This document shows positions 14,329 through 20,714 of a DNA stretch of 20,714 bases, in pieces. Made by a program: the position numbers and the translations under genes. Under the pieces are notes generated by a model. That model worked only from the letters and a program-made list of their open reading frames with translations. It was not told where the DNA came from and did not search any database. The stretch comes from an uncultured Actinomycetes bacterium (GTDB lineage: Bacteria > Actinomycetota > Thermoleophilia > Solirubrobacterales > Solirubrobacteraceae). Position 1 is the stretch's first letter; the number at the start of each line of letters is the position of its first letter. The stretch is taken from contig CALAQT010000288.1 of assembly GCA_937888775.1 (NCBI GenBank), positions 1 to 20,714 of the forward strand, in the 5' to 3' direction.

Positions 14329-14721
14329 GCAGGCCAGGAACGTGGTGGCCGCGAGCCCGAGGGCTCGCGCCAACTGACCGATTGGGGCGAGCCGCCGATC
14401 TACGACCAGGACGCGCTCTACGACACGATCGACGTGCTGGTGGAGATCGCCGACGCTCGGGGCGTGTCCGCCGCCCAGGTCGCGCTGGCGTGGCTGCTGG
14501 GTCGCCCGAGCGTGAGCTCGGTGGTGATCGGTGCGCGAACCGATGAGCAGCTCGCCGACAACCTCAGGGCGGCCGACCTGGAGCTGTCAGATGCCGAGCG
14601 CGACCGTCTGGAACAGGTCAGCCGCCCACCGCTGCTGTATCCGTACTGGCACCAGCGCAGGACGGCGGCCAATCGCCTGAGCCCGGCAGACCTGTCGCTG
14701 CTGGGGCCCCATCTGCAGTAA
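14329..14721 (+). pseudogene. Aldo/keto reductase remnant (C-terminal third)
   Basis: The frame is open from 14329 and encodes the end of a roughly 340-residue NADPH-dependent aldo/keto reductase: REPEGSR, LTDWGEPPI, then RGVSAAQVALAWLLGRP, SSVVIGARTDEQLADNL and ELSDAERDRLEQVSRP, finishing with PYWHQ and a normal C-terminus. The N-terminal two thirds, including the catalytic Asp/Tyr/Lys/His, are absent. Family similarity begins about ten bases after the palindrome at 14307-14328. An internal GTG at 14434 would give a 95-residue product, too short for a TIM barrel. The AdoMet-independent cofactor loop VIGARTxEQLxxN remains, showing recent loss. It is best read as a 5'-truncated pseudogene left by a deletion or insertion. 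Confidence 0.85.
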
Positions 14722-14743
14722 TCGGCCCTCCGACGCGGGGCCG

Positions 14744-15751
14744 CTAACGCGGCGCCGGCGGTCCGGGCGGGTCGACGATGTCCCGCCCGGTGGGCGCCAG
14801 CTGCTCGTCGAGCTCCAATTGCCAGTAGTAGCGCGTGAATGTGACGCCGGCGCGGAACTCGCCCACGTGGGGCTCGGGCCGCTCGCCTCTGGCCATGCGT
14901 ACGATCAGCTCCGGGTAGGAACGACCCGGCAGGGCGGCGTACATCGGCCCGGGAAAGGCCCCACCGAAGCGGGTGTTCACATCGGTGATGCCCAACCCGA
15001 TCTGGACGTCACGAAACACCTGGACGGTGCAGGGTCCGCGCACACCGAGCGCCTCGACGACGCGCCGGCCCAGTTCGATCAGCTCCGGGTCGGCGATCAC
15101 CGTGCCCTTGATCGACTCGCCCCCCCGGGACTCGATCATCGTGCGCGGGATCGCGTTCAGGCAGCGGCCCCCGGGATCCGACAGGCAGTCGATCGAGAAC
15201 TCCGGGCCGTCCATCAGCCACTGGACCATCGTCGGCTCGGATACGTAATCGACGAAGAACTCCGCTGCGCGTGCGTCGTCGGCGCGATGGATCGAGCGCG
15301 CGCCCGAGCCCTGGCGCGGCTTGACCATCACCGGGAAGTGGTCGACCGGCTCGCCGGGGAGCACGGTGGGCGGCGAGGGCAGCCCTAGATGCTCCAGCAA
15401 CCGGTGCGCCTCGTACTTGTCAAACGTCGCCCGGGCGATCTCCGGGTCGGGCACGAGCGCGGGCAGCGCTCCGGCGGCGCGCGCGTGGGCCAGCACCTCG
15501 ATGTCGAGGTCAGTCAGCGGGATCACCGCGCCAACGCCCCACTGCTCGCACAACCGCGCCAGCGCCGGGACGTAGCCGGGGTCCTCGATCCGGGGCACCG
15601 AACAGCGGTGATGCGCCGCATACTGAGCAGGGGCCAGCGGGTTGGGGTCGGCCGCAACGACGGTGGCGTGCTGGGCGAACGCGGACACGATGTCGTAGCG
15701 CTTTCCGACCCCGGTCAGCAGGACCGCTACGTCACGCTCGGAGGCTGCCAT
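14744..15751 (-). CDS. ATP-grasp domain protein in polysaccharide operon
   Basis: A 335-residue ATP-grasp enzyme, similar in layout to the carbamoyl-phosphate synthase/PylC group. A Rossmann-like N-terminal region (LLTGVGKRYDIVSAF, VVAADPN, VIPLTDLDIEVLA) precedes the ATP-grasp core with FPVMVKPRQGSGARSI (139-154, ATP-binding Lys144). The Mg-binding DVNTRFGGAFPGPMYAA (257-273) follows. Such enzymes ligate a carboxylate to an amine or thiol with ATP. The substrate is unknown, and in glycan clusters they may add amino-acid or acyl groups to sugars (inference). Its ATG overlaps the upstream phosphoglycosyl transferase gene by 25 bases, so it is the third gene of the operon, convergent with the aldo/keto reductase remnant. 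Confidence 0.85.
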   Translation of the reverse strand: MAASERDVAVLLTGVGKRYDIVSAFAQHATVVAADPNPLAPAQYAAHHRCSVPRIEDPGYVPALARLCEQWGVGAVIPLTDLDIEVLAHARAAGALPALVPDPEIARATFDKYEAHRLLEHLGLPSPPTVLPGEPVDHFPVMVKPRQGSGARSIHRADDARAAEFFVDYVSEPTMVQWLMDGPEFSIDCLSDPGGRCLNAIPRTMIESRGGESIKGTVIADPELIELGRRVVEALGVRGPCTVQVFRDVQIGLGITDVNTRFGGAFPGPMYAALPGRSYPELIVRMARGERPEPHVGEFRAGVTFTRYYWQLELDEQLAPTGRDIVDPPGPPAPR

Positions 15752-16377
15752 CCGCCCGTGTCTCCCTTGTAGAGGCCCCGACCGCTGAGCACCATCCGCA
15801 CTGTCCGGGCCAGGATCCGGAGGTCGAGCGCCAGCGAGCGATGCTCGACATAGAACAGGTCAAGCTCGATGCGCTCCGGCCATGGCAGCGACGCGCGGCC
15901 GTTGACTTGCGCCCAGCCGGTGATCCCCGGCTTGACCGCCAGCCGCCCGCGCTGCCGTGGGGTGTACTGCTGGACCTGCACCTCCACCGTCGGTCGCGGC
16001 CCGACGATCGACATCTCCCCCCTGAGCACGTTCCACAGGTTCGGCAGCTCGTCGAGCGAGTAGCGACGCAACAGCACGCCCAGGCGCGTGATCCGGTCAT
16101 CGCCGTCCTGGATCGCCAGCCCGGCGCCGGTGAACTCCGCCCCGGCGACCATCGTCCGCAGCTTGTAGATCGAGAACAGCGCGCCCTCACGGCCGACCCG
16201 CGTCTGGCGATAGATGGGATGCCCCGGGGATTCAAGCCCGATCGCCACCGCCAGCAGGGCGATCACCGGAGCCGACACGATCGATCCGATCCCGGCGATC
16301 GTCAGATCGAGCGCGCGGACCGGAATCGGCGCCAGCCGATTCCGCCAGGGAATCCGCTTCAACGGATTCCCCATCAT
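15727..16377 (-). CDS. Monotopic phosphoglycosyl transferase (bacterial sugar transferase)
   Basis: A 216-residue enzyme that transfers a sugar phosphate from a nucleotide sugar to undecaprenyl phosphate, the first membrane step of exopolysaccharide or glycoconjugate synthesis. A re-entrant hydrophobic helix lies at about 22-46, followed by the cytoplasmic core: YKLRTM (71-76), RYSLDELPNLWNVLRGE (105-121, catalytic Asp109-Glu110), SIVGPRPT and KPGITGWAQVNGR (149-161). It lacks the extra N-terminal helices of WcaJ/WbaP, so it is the small PglC-like form. The start is the first of tandem ATGs at 16377, overlapping the GT2 stop as ATGA. A longer upstream frame is the GT2 shadow. The transferred sugar is unknown. 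Confidence 0.92.
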   Translation of the reverse strand: MMGNPLKRIPWRNRLAPIPVRALDLTIAGIGSIVSAPVIALLAVAIGLESPGHPIYRQTRVGREGALFSIYKLRTMVAGAEFTGAGLAIQDGDDRITRLGVLLRRYSLDELPNLWNVLRGEMSIVGPRPTVEVQVQQYTPRQRGRLAVKPGITGWAQVNGRASLPWPERIELDLFYVEHRSLALDLRILARTVRMVLSGRGLYKGDTGGWQPPSVT

Positions 16378-17504
16378 CGGGTGCCCTCCGCCGGCTCCCA
16401 GCCGGCCCCGGTGCCATGCCGCAGCCAGTCCCACAGTCCCGCGGCCAGCGACGCAGTCGTCAGCACGTAGTAGCGCGCGATCAGCAGCGGCCGCGCCGGG
16501 ATCGCTCCCGCCGCTGCCGCCGCCGCCAGTACCGCCAGCTGGATCGCCAGCGCGACCACGTACACCCAGCCGTGCCCGAGCAGCGCGATGCTGGCGCCCA
16601 GCGCCAGGATGTGCAGGAACGGCGAGACGTAGCGCAGCAGTCGGTGCGAGACGATCATCAGGGCGTACAGCGCCCCGTAGCCACGGGGCGAGAGCATGCC
16701 GCCGCGCAGGACAATCGGCCAGCCGTGGCTCATCATCCGGCGCTTTCGCGCGAACTCGCCCTCGATCGTGGGCACCATCTTCTCGGTCGCGCGCGCTCCG
16801 GGCGCGTACACGGCCAGCCAACCGCGCTTGACCATGTTGAACGGAAACGACAGATCGTGGCCCATGATCGGATCGACGATCAGGTAGGACTCGCGGCGGG
16901 TGGCGTAGATCGCCCCGTTGCCGCCGGTCACCGACCGGATCCGCGACTCCAGCGCGCGCACCGCCATCTCATAGCGCCAGTACAGCCCCTCCTGGTTGGT
17001 GCCGGCCTCATTGACAAACGCCACGTTGCCACACACGTAACCGACGCGGCGATCGGCGAACGGCGCGATCAGCTCCCCCAGAGCGGAGGGCTCCCAGTTC
17101 ACGTTGGCATCCGAGAACGCCAGGATGTCCCCCCGCGCCCGCGCCACGGCCGCGTCCTGGGCGCGGATCTTGCCTCCGCGCGGCAACTCCAGCACGAGAT
17201 CGGCGCCGGCGTCTCGTGCGCGCTGCGCAGTCGCATCCGGCGAGCCGTCGCAAGCCACCAACACCTCCAGTTGCGCGGGCGGGTAGTCGAGCGCTCGCAG
17301 GTTGGCGACCCGGCCGGCAATCACCTCCTGCTCGGCGTAGGCCGCCACGATCACCGACACGGCGGGAGGATCGGACGCCGCGACACTGACCGCGGGGGAC
17401 AGCCGGCGGATCCGGGCCAGTAGTACGAGCACAGCGGCGTAGCCGGCCTGCGTGTAGAGCAGCAGCCCAGCCGAGAGCCAGAACAGGATCACCAGCGCCG
17501 TCAT
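16374..17504 (-). CDS. Membrane family 2 glycosyltransferase
   Basis: A 376-residue processive-type GT2. An N-terminal helix (2-30) is followed by the GT-A domain: VSVIVAAYAEQEVI (49-62), CDGSPDAT (85-92), SDANVNW (131-137), GGNGAIYATRR (194-204), MGHDLSFPF (214-222) and KRRMMSHGW (254-262), the last in the position of the QxxRW motif. Two or three helices close the protein (about 280-315, 320-360). This resembles cellulose-synthase-like and hyaluronan-like transferases making surface polysaccharide. ATG 17504 starts a hydrophobic leader. No Shine-Dalgarno is seen. It is the first gene of the operon with the phosphoglycosyl transferase and ATP-grasp protein. Donor and product are unknown. Confidence 0.9.
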   Translation of the reverse strand: MTALVILFWLSAGLLLYTQAGYAAVLVLLARIRRLSPAVSVAASDPPAVSVIVAAYAEQEVIAGRVANLRALDYPPAQLEVLVACDGSPDATAQRARDAGADLVLELPRGGKIRAQDAAVARARGDILAFSDANVNWEPSALGELIAPFADRRVGYVCGNVAFVNEAGTNQEGLYWRYEMAVRALESRIRSVTGGNGAIYATRRESYLIVDPIMGHDLSFPFNMVKRGWLAVYAPGARATEKMVPTIEGEFARKRRMMSHGWPIVLRGGMLSPRGYGALYALMIVSHRLLRYVSPFLHILALGASIALLGHGWVYVVALAIQLAVLAAAAAAGAIPARPLLIARYYVLTTASLAAGLWDWLRHGTGAGWEPAEGTR

Positions 17505-17595
17505 CGCGCGGGATTCTGGCGCAGGCGGCCTGCGCGGCGCGATCCCGGCCGGGCCCGAGGCCCGCTCGGCGTGGGATCAGCGGGCGTCGGCCCGG

Positions 17596-17623
17596 GCAGT
17601 TAGTTGCGCCAACAACTAACTGC
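17596..17623. promoter_or_regulatory. Perfect palindrome over the LLM promoter (probable operator)
   Basis: GCAGTTAGTTG (17596-17606) and CAACTAACTGC (17613-17623) are perfect 11-base arms around CGCCAA. It is A/T-richer than the flanking DNA and ends one base before a TATCCT box (17624-17629). TAGTTG in its left arm sits 17 bases before that box, in the -35 position. The TTG...CAA layout resembles sites bound by MarR-type winged-helix dimers (inference). No regulator gene is in the window. Confidence 0.7.
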
Positions 17624-17629
17624 TATCCT
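17624..17629 (+). promoter_or_regulatory. Putative -10 box for leaderless LLM oxidoreductase mRNA
   Basis: TATCCT, seven bases before ATG 17637, with no Shine-Dalgarno between. This is the same hexamer as at 13429. The transcription start would fall on the start codon. Confidence 0.5.
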
Positions 17630-17636
17630 GTCTGGC

Positions 17637-18671
17637 ATGGAATTAGGACTTGCCACTTTTGCCGACCTCAGTTCTCAAGTCAGCGGTGAGCAGCGGATGC
17701 AGGAGCTGCTGGAGGAGGCCGAGCTGGCCGACCAGCTCGGCCTCGATGTGTTCGCGATCGGCGAGCATCACCGTCCCGACTTCCTGGTCTCCTCCCCGGC
17801 CGTGGTGCTGGCCGCGATCGCGGTCAAGACCAGGCAAATCCGCCTCTCCAGCGCCGTCACCGTGCTCAGCTCCGATGACCCCGTGCGGGTCTTCCAGGAC
17901 TTCGCCCACGTTGATCTGCTCTCGCACGGTCGGGCCGAGATCATGGCCGGCCGTGGATCGTTCACCGAGTCCTTCCCCCTGTTCGGGTACGACCTGGAGG
18001 ACTACGACGAGCTCTACGCCGAGAAGCTCGAGCTGCTGGTGGCCCTGCGTGATTCGACGCACGTCAGCTGGTCCGGGCGCCACCGCGCGCCCCTCATCGA
18101 CGCCGGTGTCTGGCCACGGCCAGTCCAGGACCGACTGCCGATCTGGATCGCCGTAGGCGGATCACCCCAATCGGTCGTGCGTGCCGGCAGCCTGGGGATG
18201 CCGCTGACGCTGGCGATTATCGGGGGTCAACCTGAGCGCTTCGTGCCACTGGTGGAGCTCTACCGCCGCGCGGCCGCGGAGGCCGGCCATGACCCGGCCC
18301 AGCTCAAGCTCGCGATCAACACGCACGCTTTCGTCGCGCCGACGAGCGCCGAGGCCGATGCGGCGTTCGCGGCGCCCTATCTGGCGATGATGAACCGGAT
18401 CGGACGCGAGCGCGGCTGGTCGCCGGCGGGCCGGTCCGAATACGACGCTCTGCGCTCGCCGCGAGGGGCTGTCGCGGCCGGTTCAGCGGAGCAGGTCGCC
18501 GAGAAGATCCTTTTCGAGCACGAGCTGTTCGATCATCAGCGCTACATCGCCCAGATGAGCGTCGGCGCGGTCGCCCACCGCGATGTCATGCGCTCGATCG
18601 AGCTGTTCGGCAGCGAAGTGGCGCCCCTCGTGCGCGCAGAGGTCCAGCGCCGAGCGGTGGTAGCGGCTTAG
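17637..18671 (+). CDS. LLM-class flavin-dependent oxidoreductase
   Basis: A 344-residue luciferase-like monooxygenase (FMN or F420 dependent), TIM-barrel fold. Typical segments are [20 protein letters not shown] (49-68), [25 protein letters not shown] strand and loop near 80-100, [27 protein letters not shown] and, later, [16 protein letters not shown]. Residues EHH of the first segment are conserved in alkanal monooxygenase-like members. The substrate is not determinable. ATG 17637 fits the promoter and family start; TTG or upstream in-frame codons lie inside the palindrome. The gene is probably controlled by that palindrome. The last codons lie in a 17-base tandem repeat that continues past the stop. 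Confidence 0.88.
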   Translation: MELGLATFADLSSQVSGEQRMQELLEEAELADQLGLDVFAIGEHHRPDFLVSSPAVVLAAIAVKTRQIRLSSAVTVLSSDDPVRVFQDFAHVDLLSHGRAEIMAGRGSFTESFPLFGYDLEDYDELYAEKLELLVALRDSTHVSWSGRHRAPLIDAGVWPRPVQDRLPIWIAVGGSPQSVVRAGSLGMPLTLAIIGGQPERFVPLVELYRRAAAEAGHDPAQLKLAINTHAFVAPTSAEADAAFAAPYLAMMNRIGRERGWSPAGRSEYDALRSPRGAVAAGSAEQVAEKILFEHELFDHQRYIAQMSVGAVAHRDVMRSIELFGSEVAPLVRAEVQRRAVVAA

Positions 18672-18707
18672 CGGTGGTAGCGGCTTGGCGGTGGTAGCGG
18701 CTTAGCG
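18653..18707. repeat. 17-bp tandem repeat across the LLM stop codon
   Basis: AGCGGTGGTAGCGGCTT occurs three times (18653-18669, 18670-18686, and 18687-18703 with one change, A to G in its first base), followed by four bases of a fourth copy. The LLM stop TAG (18669-18671) lies at the junction of copies 1 and 2, so the later copies are non-coding duplications. Confidence 0.9.
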
Positions 18708-18854
18708 TCTGCCCCGCTTGGTGCCGCACTTGGCGCGTGACGTTTGGTTGGGCGCCGGCGACGCGCGCACAGCGGGGGCAGACGCCTAAGCCGCACTCGT
18801 TGCTCCGCCGGCGGACGGCTGAGCCGCTCTCGTGGCTCTCGGCGGGGGCGGAGC
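18672..18854. other. Repeat-rich convergent intergenic spacer
   Basis: 183 bases between the convergent LLM and GT4 genes; no credible gene is seen. It holds the rest of the 17-bp repeats, a long imperfect inverted repeat (18697-18718 with 18771-18794) and a smaller one (GCTCCGCC 18802-18809, GGCGGAGC 18847-18854). It probably ends both transcripts. Confidence 0.7.
18697..18794. terminator. Long imperfect inverted repeat, possible bidirectional terminator
   Basis: The left arm 18697-18718 (GCGGCTTA, GCGTCTGCCCC, GCT) pairs with 18771-18794 (AGC, GGGGGCAGACGC, CTAAGCCGC) along 22 bases, with two single-base bulges and a 52-base loop. There is no T-tract, so it is not a classical intrinsic terminator. 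The convergent position supports a transcript-end role. Confidence 0.45.
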
Positions 18855-19964
18855 CTACCCTCCGGTCAGCGACCGATACAGCGCCAGTGTTTCCCGGGCC
18901 GCCTCATCCCAGGAGTACGGCCCGGCGGCCGCTGACCGAGCCGCCGCGGCGAGCCGCTCCCGGGCCGCGGGATCGGCAAGCAGCTCCGTCAGCGCCGAGT
19001 GCAGCGCGTGCGGGTCGTCGGGGGTGACCAGGCGCGCGGCGCCGGTGGCGGCGACCTCCGAGAGGCCACCGATGTCGCTCACGAGGCTCGGCTTGCCGAA
19101 CGCCAGCGCCGTGGCCAGGACACCGGACTGATCGAAGCGCTCGGTCCGCGAGTAGGGCAGGACGATCAGATCCGCACGGTCAAAGCAGGCCGCCAACTCA
19201 GGATCCGAGACGAACCGCGCGACGAAATGCACGCCGGGCGGCGCGAGCGCCCGCAGAGGCGCCAGCGCCATGCGTGGACGTCCGACGATCCACAGCTGCG
19301 CACCCTCGATGCCACGCCACGCCTCCAGCAGCGTCTCGATGCCCTTGTAGGGACGCAGCAGCCCGAAGAACAGGGCCACCGGACCCCTCGCCGGTGGCAG
19401 CTCAGGCGGGATCGGCGCCTGAGCGCGCTGACTGGTCAGGTGCTCCAACGCGCCGTGGTGAATCACGTGGACCTTGGCGGGGTCGATCCCCAGAGCGCTG
19501 ACCAGCTGACCTCGGCCGTATTCCGAATGGACCACAAGCGCGTCGACCGCGTCATACAGGCGCCGCTGGGCTCGCACCTGTCCGGCTCGGGCCTCACGCG
19601 GGAGCAAATCGTGAGCGGTGAGCACGAGCGGTCGGCGCGGCAGCAGGTGCACGTCGAGCCACTGCATGGCCAGCCACTGGAAGTGCACCACGTCGGCGGC
19701 CCGCGCAGCGCGGCGGTAGCGGAGCATGTCCGGCCCGTGCGCGAGCAGCTTGGTGATCCGCCGGCGCCGGGATCCGGGCGCGCCGCGTGCGTGGCGATAG
19801 AACAGCCGGCGGACCGCATATCCGTCGGCCGGCGGGGCCGAGTCATAGGCGAACTCGCTGGTTATCAGCTGCACCTCGGCGCCGGCCCGCGCCAGCGCAG
19901 CGCACAGCGCGTGATCGTAGGGTGGCGTGTAGGCCGATGGATCAACGACCTGGACGCGCATCAT
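18855..19964 (-). CDS. Family 4 glycosyltransferase
   Basis: A 369-residue GT-B fold transferase using a nucleotide sugar. The N-terminal acceptor domain shows VVDPSAYTPPYDHALCAALA (7-26), VVHFQW and VLTAHDLLP (114-122). The donor domain shows FFGLLRPYKGIETLLEAW (199-216), VGRP and FDQSGVLATALAFGKPSLVS (277-296), then DIGGLSEVA. In this last segment the first Glu of the usual EX7E motif is replaced, as in several envelope GT4 members. ATG 19964 overlaps the upstream stop as ATGA, and a longer frame upstream is a shadow. It is probably part of a cell-surface glycan cluster continuing beyond the window. Acceptor and donor are unknown. Confidence 0.9.
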   Translation of the reverse strand: MMRVQVVDPSAYTPPYDHALCAALARAGAEVQLITSEFAYDSAPPADGYAVRRLFYRHARGAPGSRRRRITKLLAHGPDMLRYRRAARAADVVHFQWLAMQWLDVHLLPRRPLVLTAHDLLPREARAGQVRAQRRLYDAVDALVVHSEYGRGQLVSALGIDPAKVHVIHHGALEHLTSQRAQAPIPPELPPARGPVALFFGLLRPYKGIETLLEAWRGIEGAQLWIVGRPRMALAPLRALAPPGVHFVARFVSDPELAACFDRADLIVLPYSRTERFDQSGVLATALAFGKPSLVSDIGGLSEVAATGAARLVTPDDPHALHSALTELLADPAARERLAAAARSAAAGPYSWDEAARETLALYRSLTGG

Positions 19965-20714
19965 GCCGCTCCGCGGCCGAACTGGCGACCGGCCAGCGCG
20001 GCCAGCCGACGGGCGACGAGATCGCACTCATGCCCACCGATCGGGACCACCCGCGCATCGGAGTCCTGGACGAGCCGCCGCACCGCCGGCGCCAATGCGG
20101 CCAGCTTCGGCTCGCCGGGGTGCCGGCGCCCCCGGTCCCGGACGCAGCGAAGCGGATGCCGGACCACCAAACTCGCCAGCGCCAGCGCCCGCGCGGCGCT
20201 GCCCTCGTCCTCCCGATAGTCGATCGCCAGCGCCCGCGCCGCTTCGCGCTCCAGCGATTCGGGGCGAGCCGCGGCTTCCACTCGGGCCCGGTCAAGCGAC
20301 CGGGCGAACTCGGCCAGCGGGTCCCCCCGGGCGGGAAACCGTCCGGCGACAAGCACCACCGCGGCCGAGCCGGGGCGGGTGCGCCGACTCGGCGGTTGCC
20401 CCGGCGCAGGGCGGTTGGAGAGTGTGAAGCCGACCAGTTCCTGAACTCCCAGCAGCAGATCGAGTATCAGGTACCGGCCGTCCGCCGGCCGCGCGGCCTG
20501 CACCGCGGCGGACGCGTCCGCGGCTTCTGGCCTCGCCGCCGGCGCGGACACCTGAGGCGGCGGGAACACGTCAGCCGACACAGACACATCAACCGGCGCA
20601 GACGCGGTGACCGGCGCGGGCCCGCGCGGGCCTCCCCGCCTCAAGCCGCTTCGCAGTGCACCCCAGGCGCGAGCGCCGGCTCGGCGCGCCGCCGGTTCGG
20701 GCGCGAAGCCCTCA
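19961..20714 (-). CDS. Unrecognised protein, 5' end outside window
   Basis: The frame is open on the minus strand from the window edge to TGA 19961-19963, giving at least 250 residues. A TTG at 20644 could start it, but the frame continues upstream without a stop, so it is treated as partial. I do not recognise the family. An Ala/Pro/Val-rich low-complexity stretch (about 20520-20640) is followed by a hydrophobic segment YLILDLLLGVQELVGFTLSN, then an Arg/Ala-rich region containing RARVEAAARPESLEREAARA, ALASLVVRHPLRCVRDR and VVPIGGHECDLVARRLAALA. It is coupled by ATGA to the GT4 gene, which suggests an envelope-glycan role. Coding of the extreme N-terminal part is the least certain. Confidence 0.6.
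   Translation of the reverse strand, partial: EGFAPEPAARRAGARAWGALRSGLRRGGPRGPAPVTASAPVDVSVSADVFPPPQVSAPAARPEAADASAAVQAARPADGRYLILDLLLGVQELVGFTLSNRPAPGQPPSRRTRPGSAAVVLVAGRFPARGDPLAEFARSLDRARVEAAARPESLEREAARALAIDYREDEGSAARALALASLVVRHPLRCVRDRGRRHPGEPKLAALAPAVRRLVQDSDARVVPIGGHECDLVARRLAALAGRQFGRGAA

Noticed and set aside
14434..14721. A complete small protein from GTG 14434
   Set aside because: It is the C-terminal end of an aldo/keto reductase, and similarity extends upstream of this GTG. A 95-residue piece cannot form the barrel.
16416..17423. A 335-codon open frame on the + strand
   Set aside because: It is antisense to the GT2 gene with its complete motif set. The translation looks like reversed codon bias only.
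17519..17535. GCGCAGG and CCTGCGC inverted repeat upstream of GT2
   Set aside because: Seven-base GC stems with a three-base loop are expected by chance in this composition, and there is no supporting promoter element.
18999..20219. A 406-codon open frame on the + strand
   Set aside because: It is antisense to the GT4 gene and part of the next gene. Its product is Arg/Gln/His-rich without motifs, while GT4 motifs are clear on the minus strand.

Overview
This is a GC-rich, densely coding bacterial segment. Genes overlap by ATGA or GTGA junctions, GTG starts are frequent, and several genes have a TAGGTT- or TATCCT-like -10 box only 5 to 7 bases before the start codon, the actinobacterial leaderless style. 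The caa3-type oxidase operon layout and the protein families suggest a high-GC actinobacterium, perhaps of the Thermoleophilia/Solirubrobacterales. That placement is inference; there is no rRNA in the window.

Layout. (1) 1-3774, + strand: terminal oxidase operon with the 3' end of cytochrome c oxidase subunit I, subunit III, CtaG, a 76-residue membrane protein, a SCO copper chaperone and a broken heme O synthase gene (ctaB). A second SCO gene converges on it (3802-4431). (2) 4470-5978: protein-L-isoaspartate methyltransferase convergent with an orphan beta-class DNA methyltransferase; a nested inverted repeat lies in the methyltransferase 3' end. (3) 6034-9453: a GtrA-type membrane protein converging on a three-gene minus-strand operon (SQD1-like UDP-sulfoquinovose synthase, a second sugar epimerase, a DPM1-like glycosyltransferase). 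(4) 9664-11306: a 55-codon small ORF coupled to a membrane-anchored lytic transglycosylase. (5) 11339-14721: haloalkane dehalogenase, an SDR with a repeat tail, an alpha/beta hydrolase lacking the usual catalytic His, and an aldo/keto reductase remnant, with related short palindromes at the boundaries. (6) 14744-17504, - strand: surface-polysaccharide operon of GT2, monotopic phosphoglycosyl transferase and ATP-grasp protein. (7) 17637-18671: LLM flavin monooxygenase behind a perfect palindrome over its promoter. (8) 18672-18854: repeat-rich convergent spacer. (9) 18855-20714, - strand: GT4 glycosyltransferase and an unrecognised upstream gene that runs out of the window.

Functionally the window combines respiration (oxidase assembly with copper and heme delivery) with two envelope-glycan modules. 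The sulfoquinovose-type module could feed a sulfolipid or a sulfonated surface glycan. The GT2/PGT/ATP-grasp operon looks like the initiation part of an exopolysaccharide or glycoconjugate pathway. I see no CRISPR array, tRNA, rRNA, integrase or transposase. The most unusual items are the ctaB internal deletion, the mirror-image leaderless promoters at 5976-6036, the operator-like palindrome before the LLM gene, the hairpin built into the DNA methyltransferase 3' end, the sulfosugar operon, and the shared palindrome half-sites bracketing the SDR/hydrolase pair beside a truncated gene.
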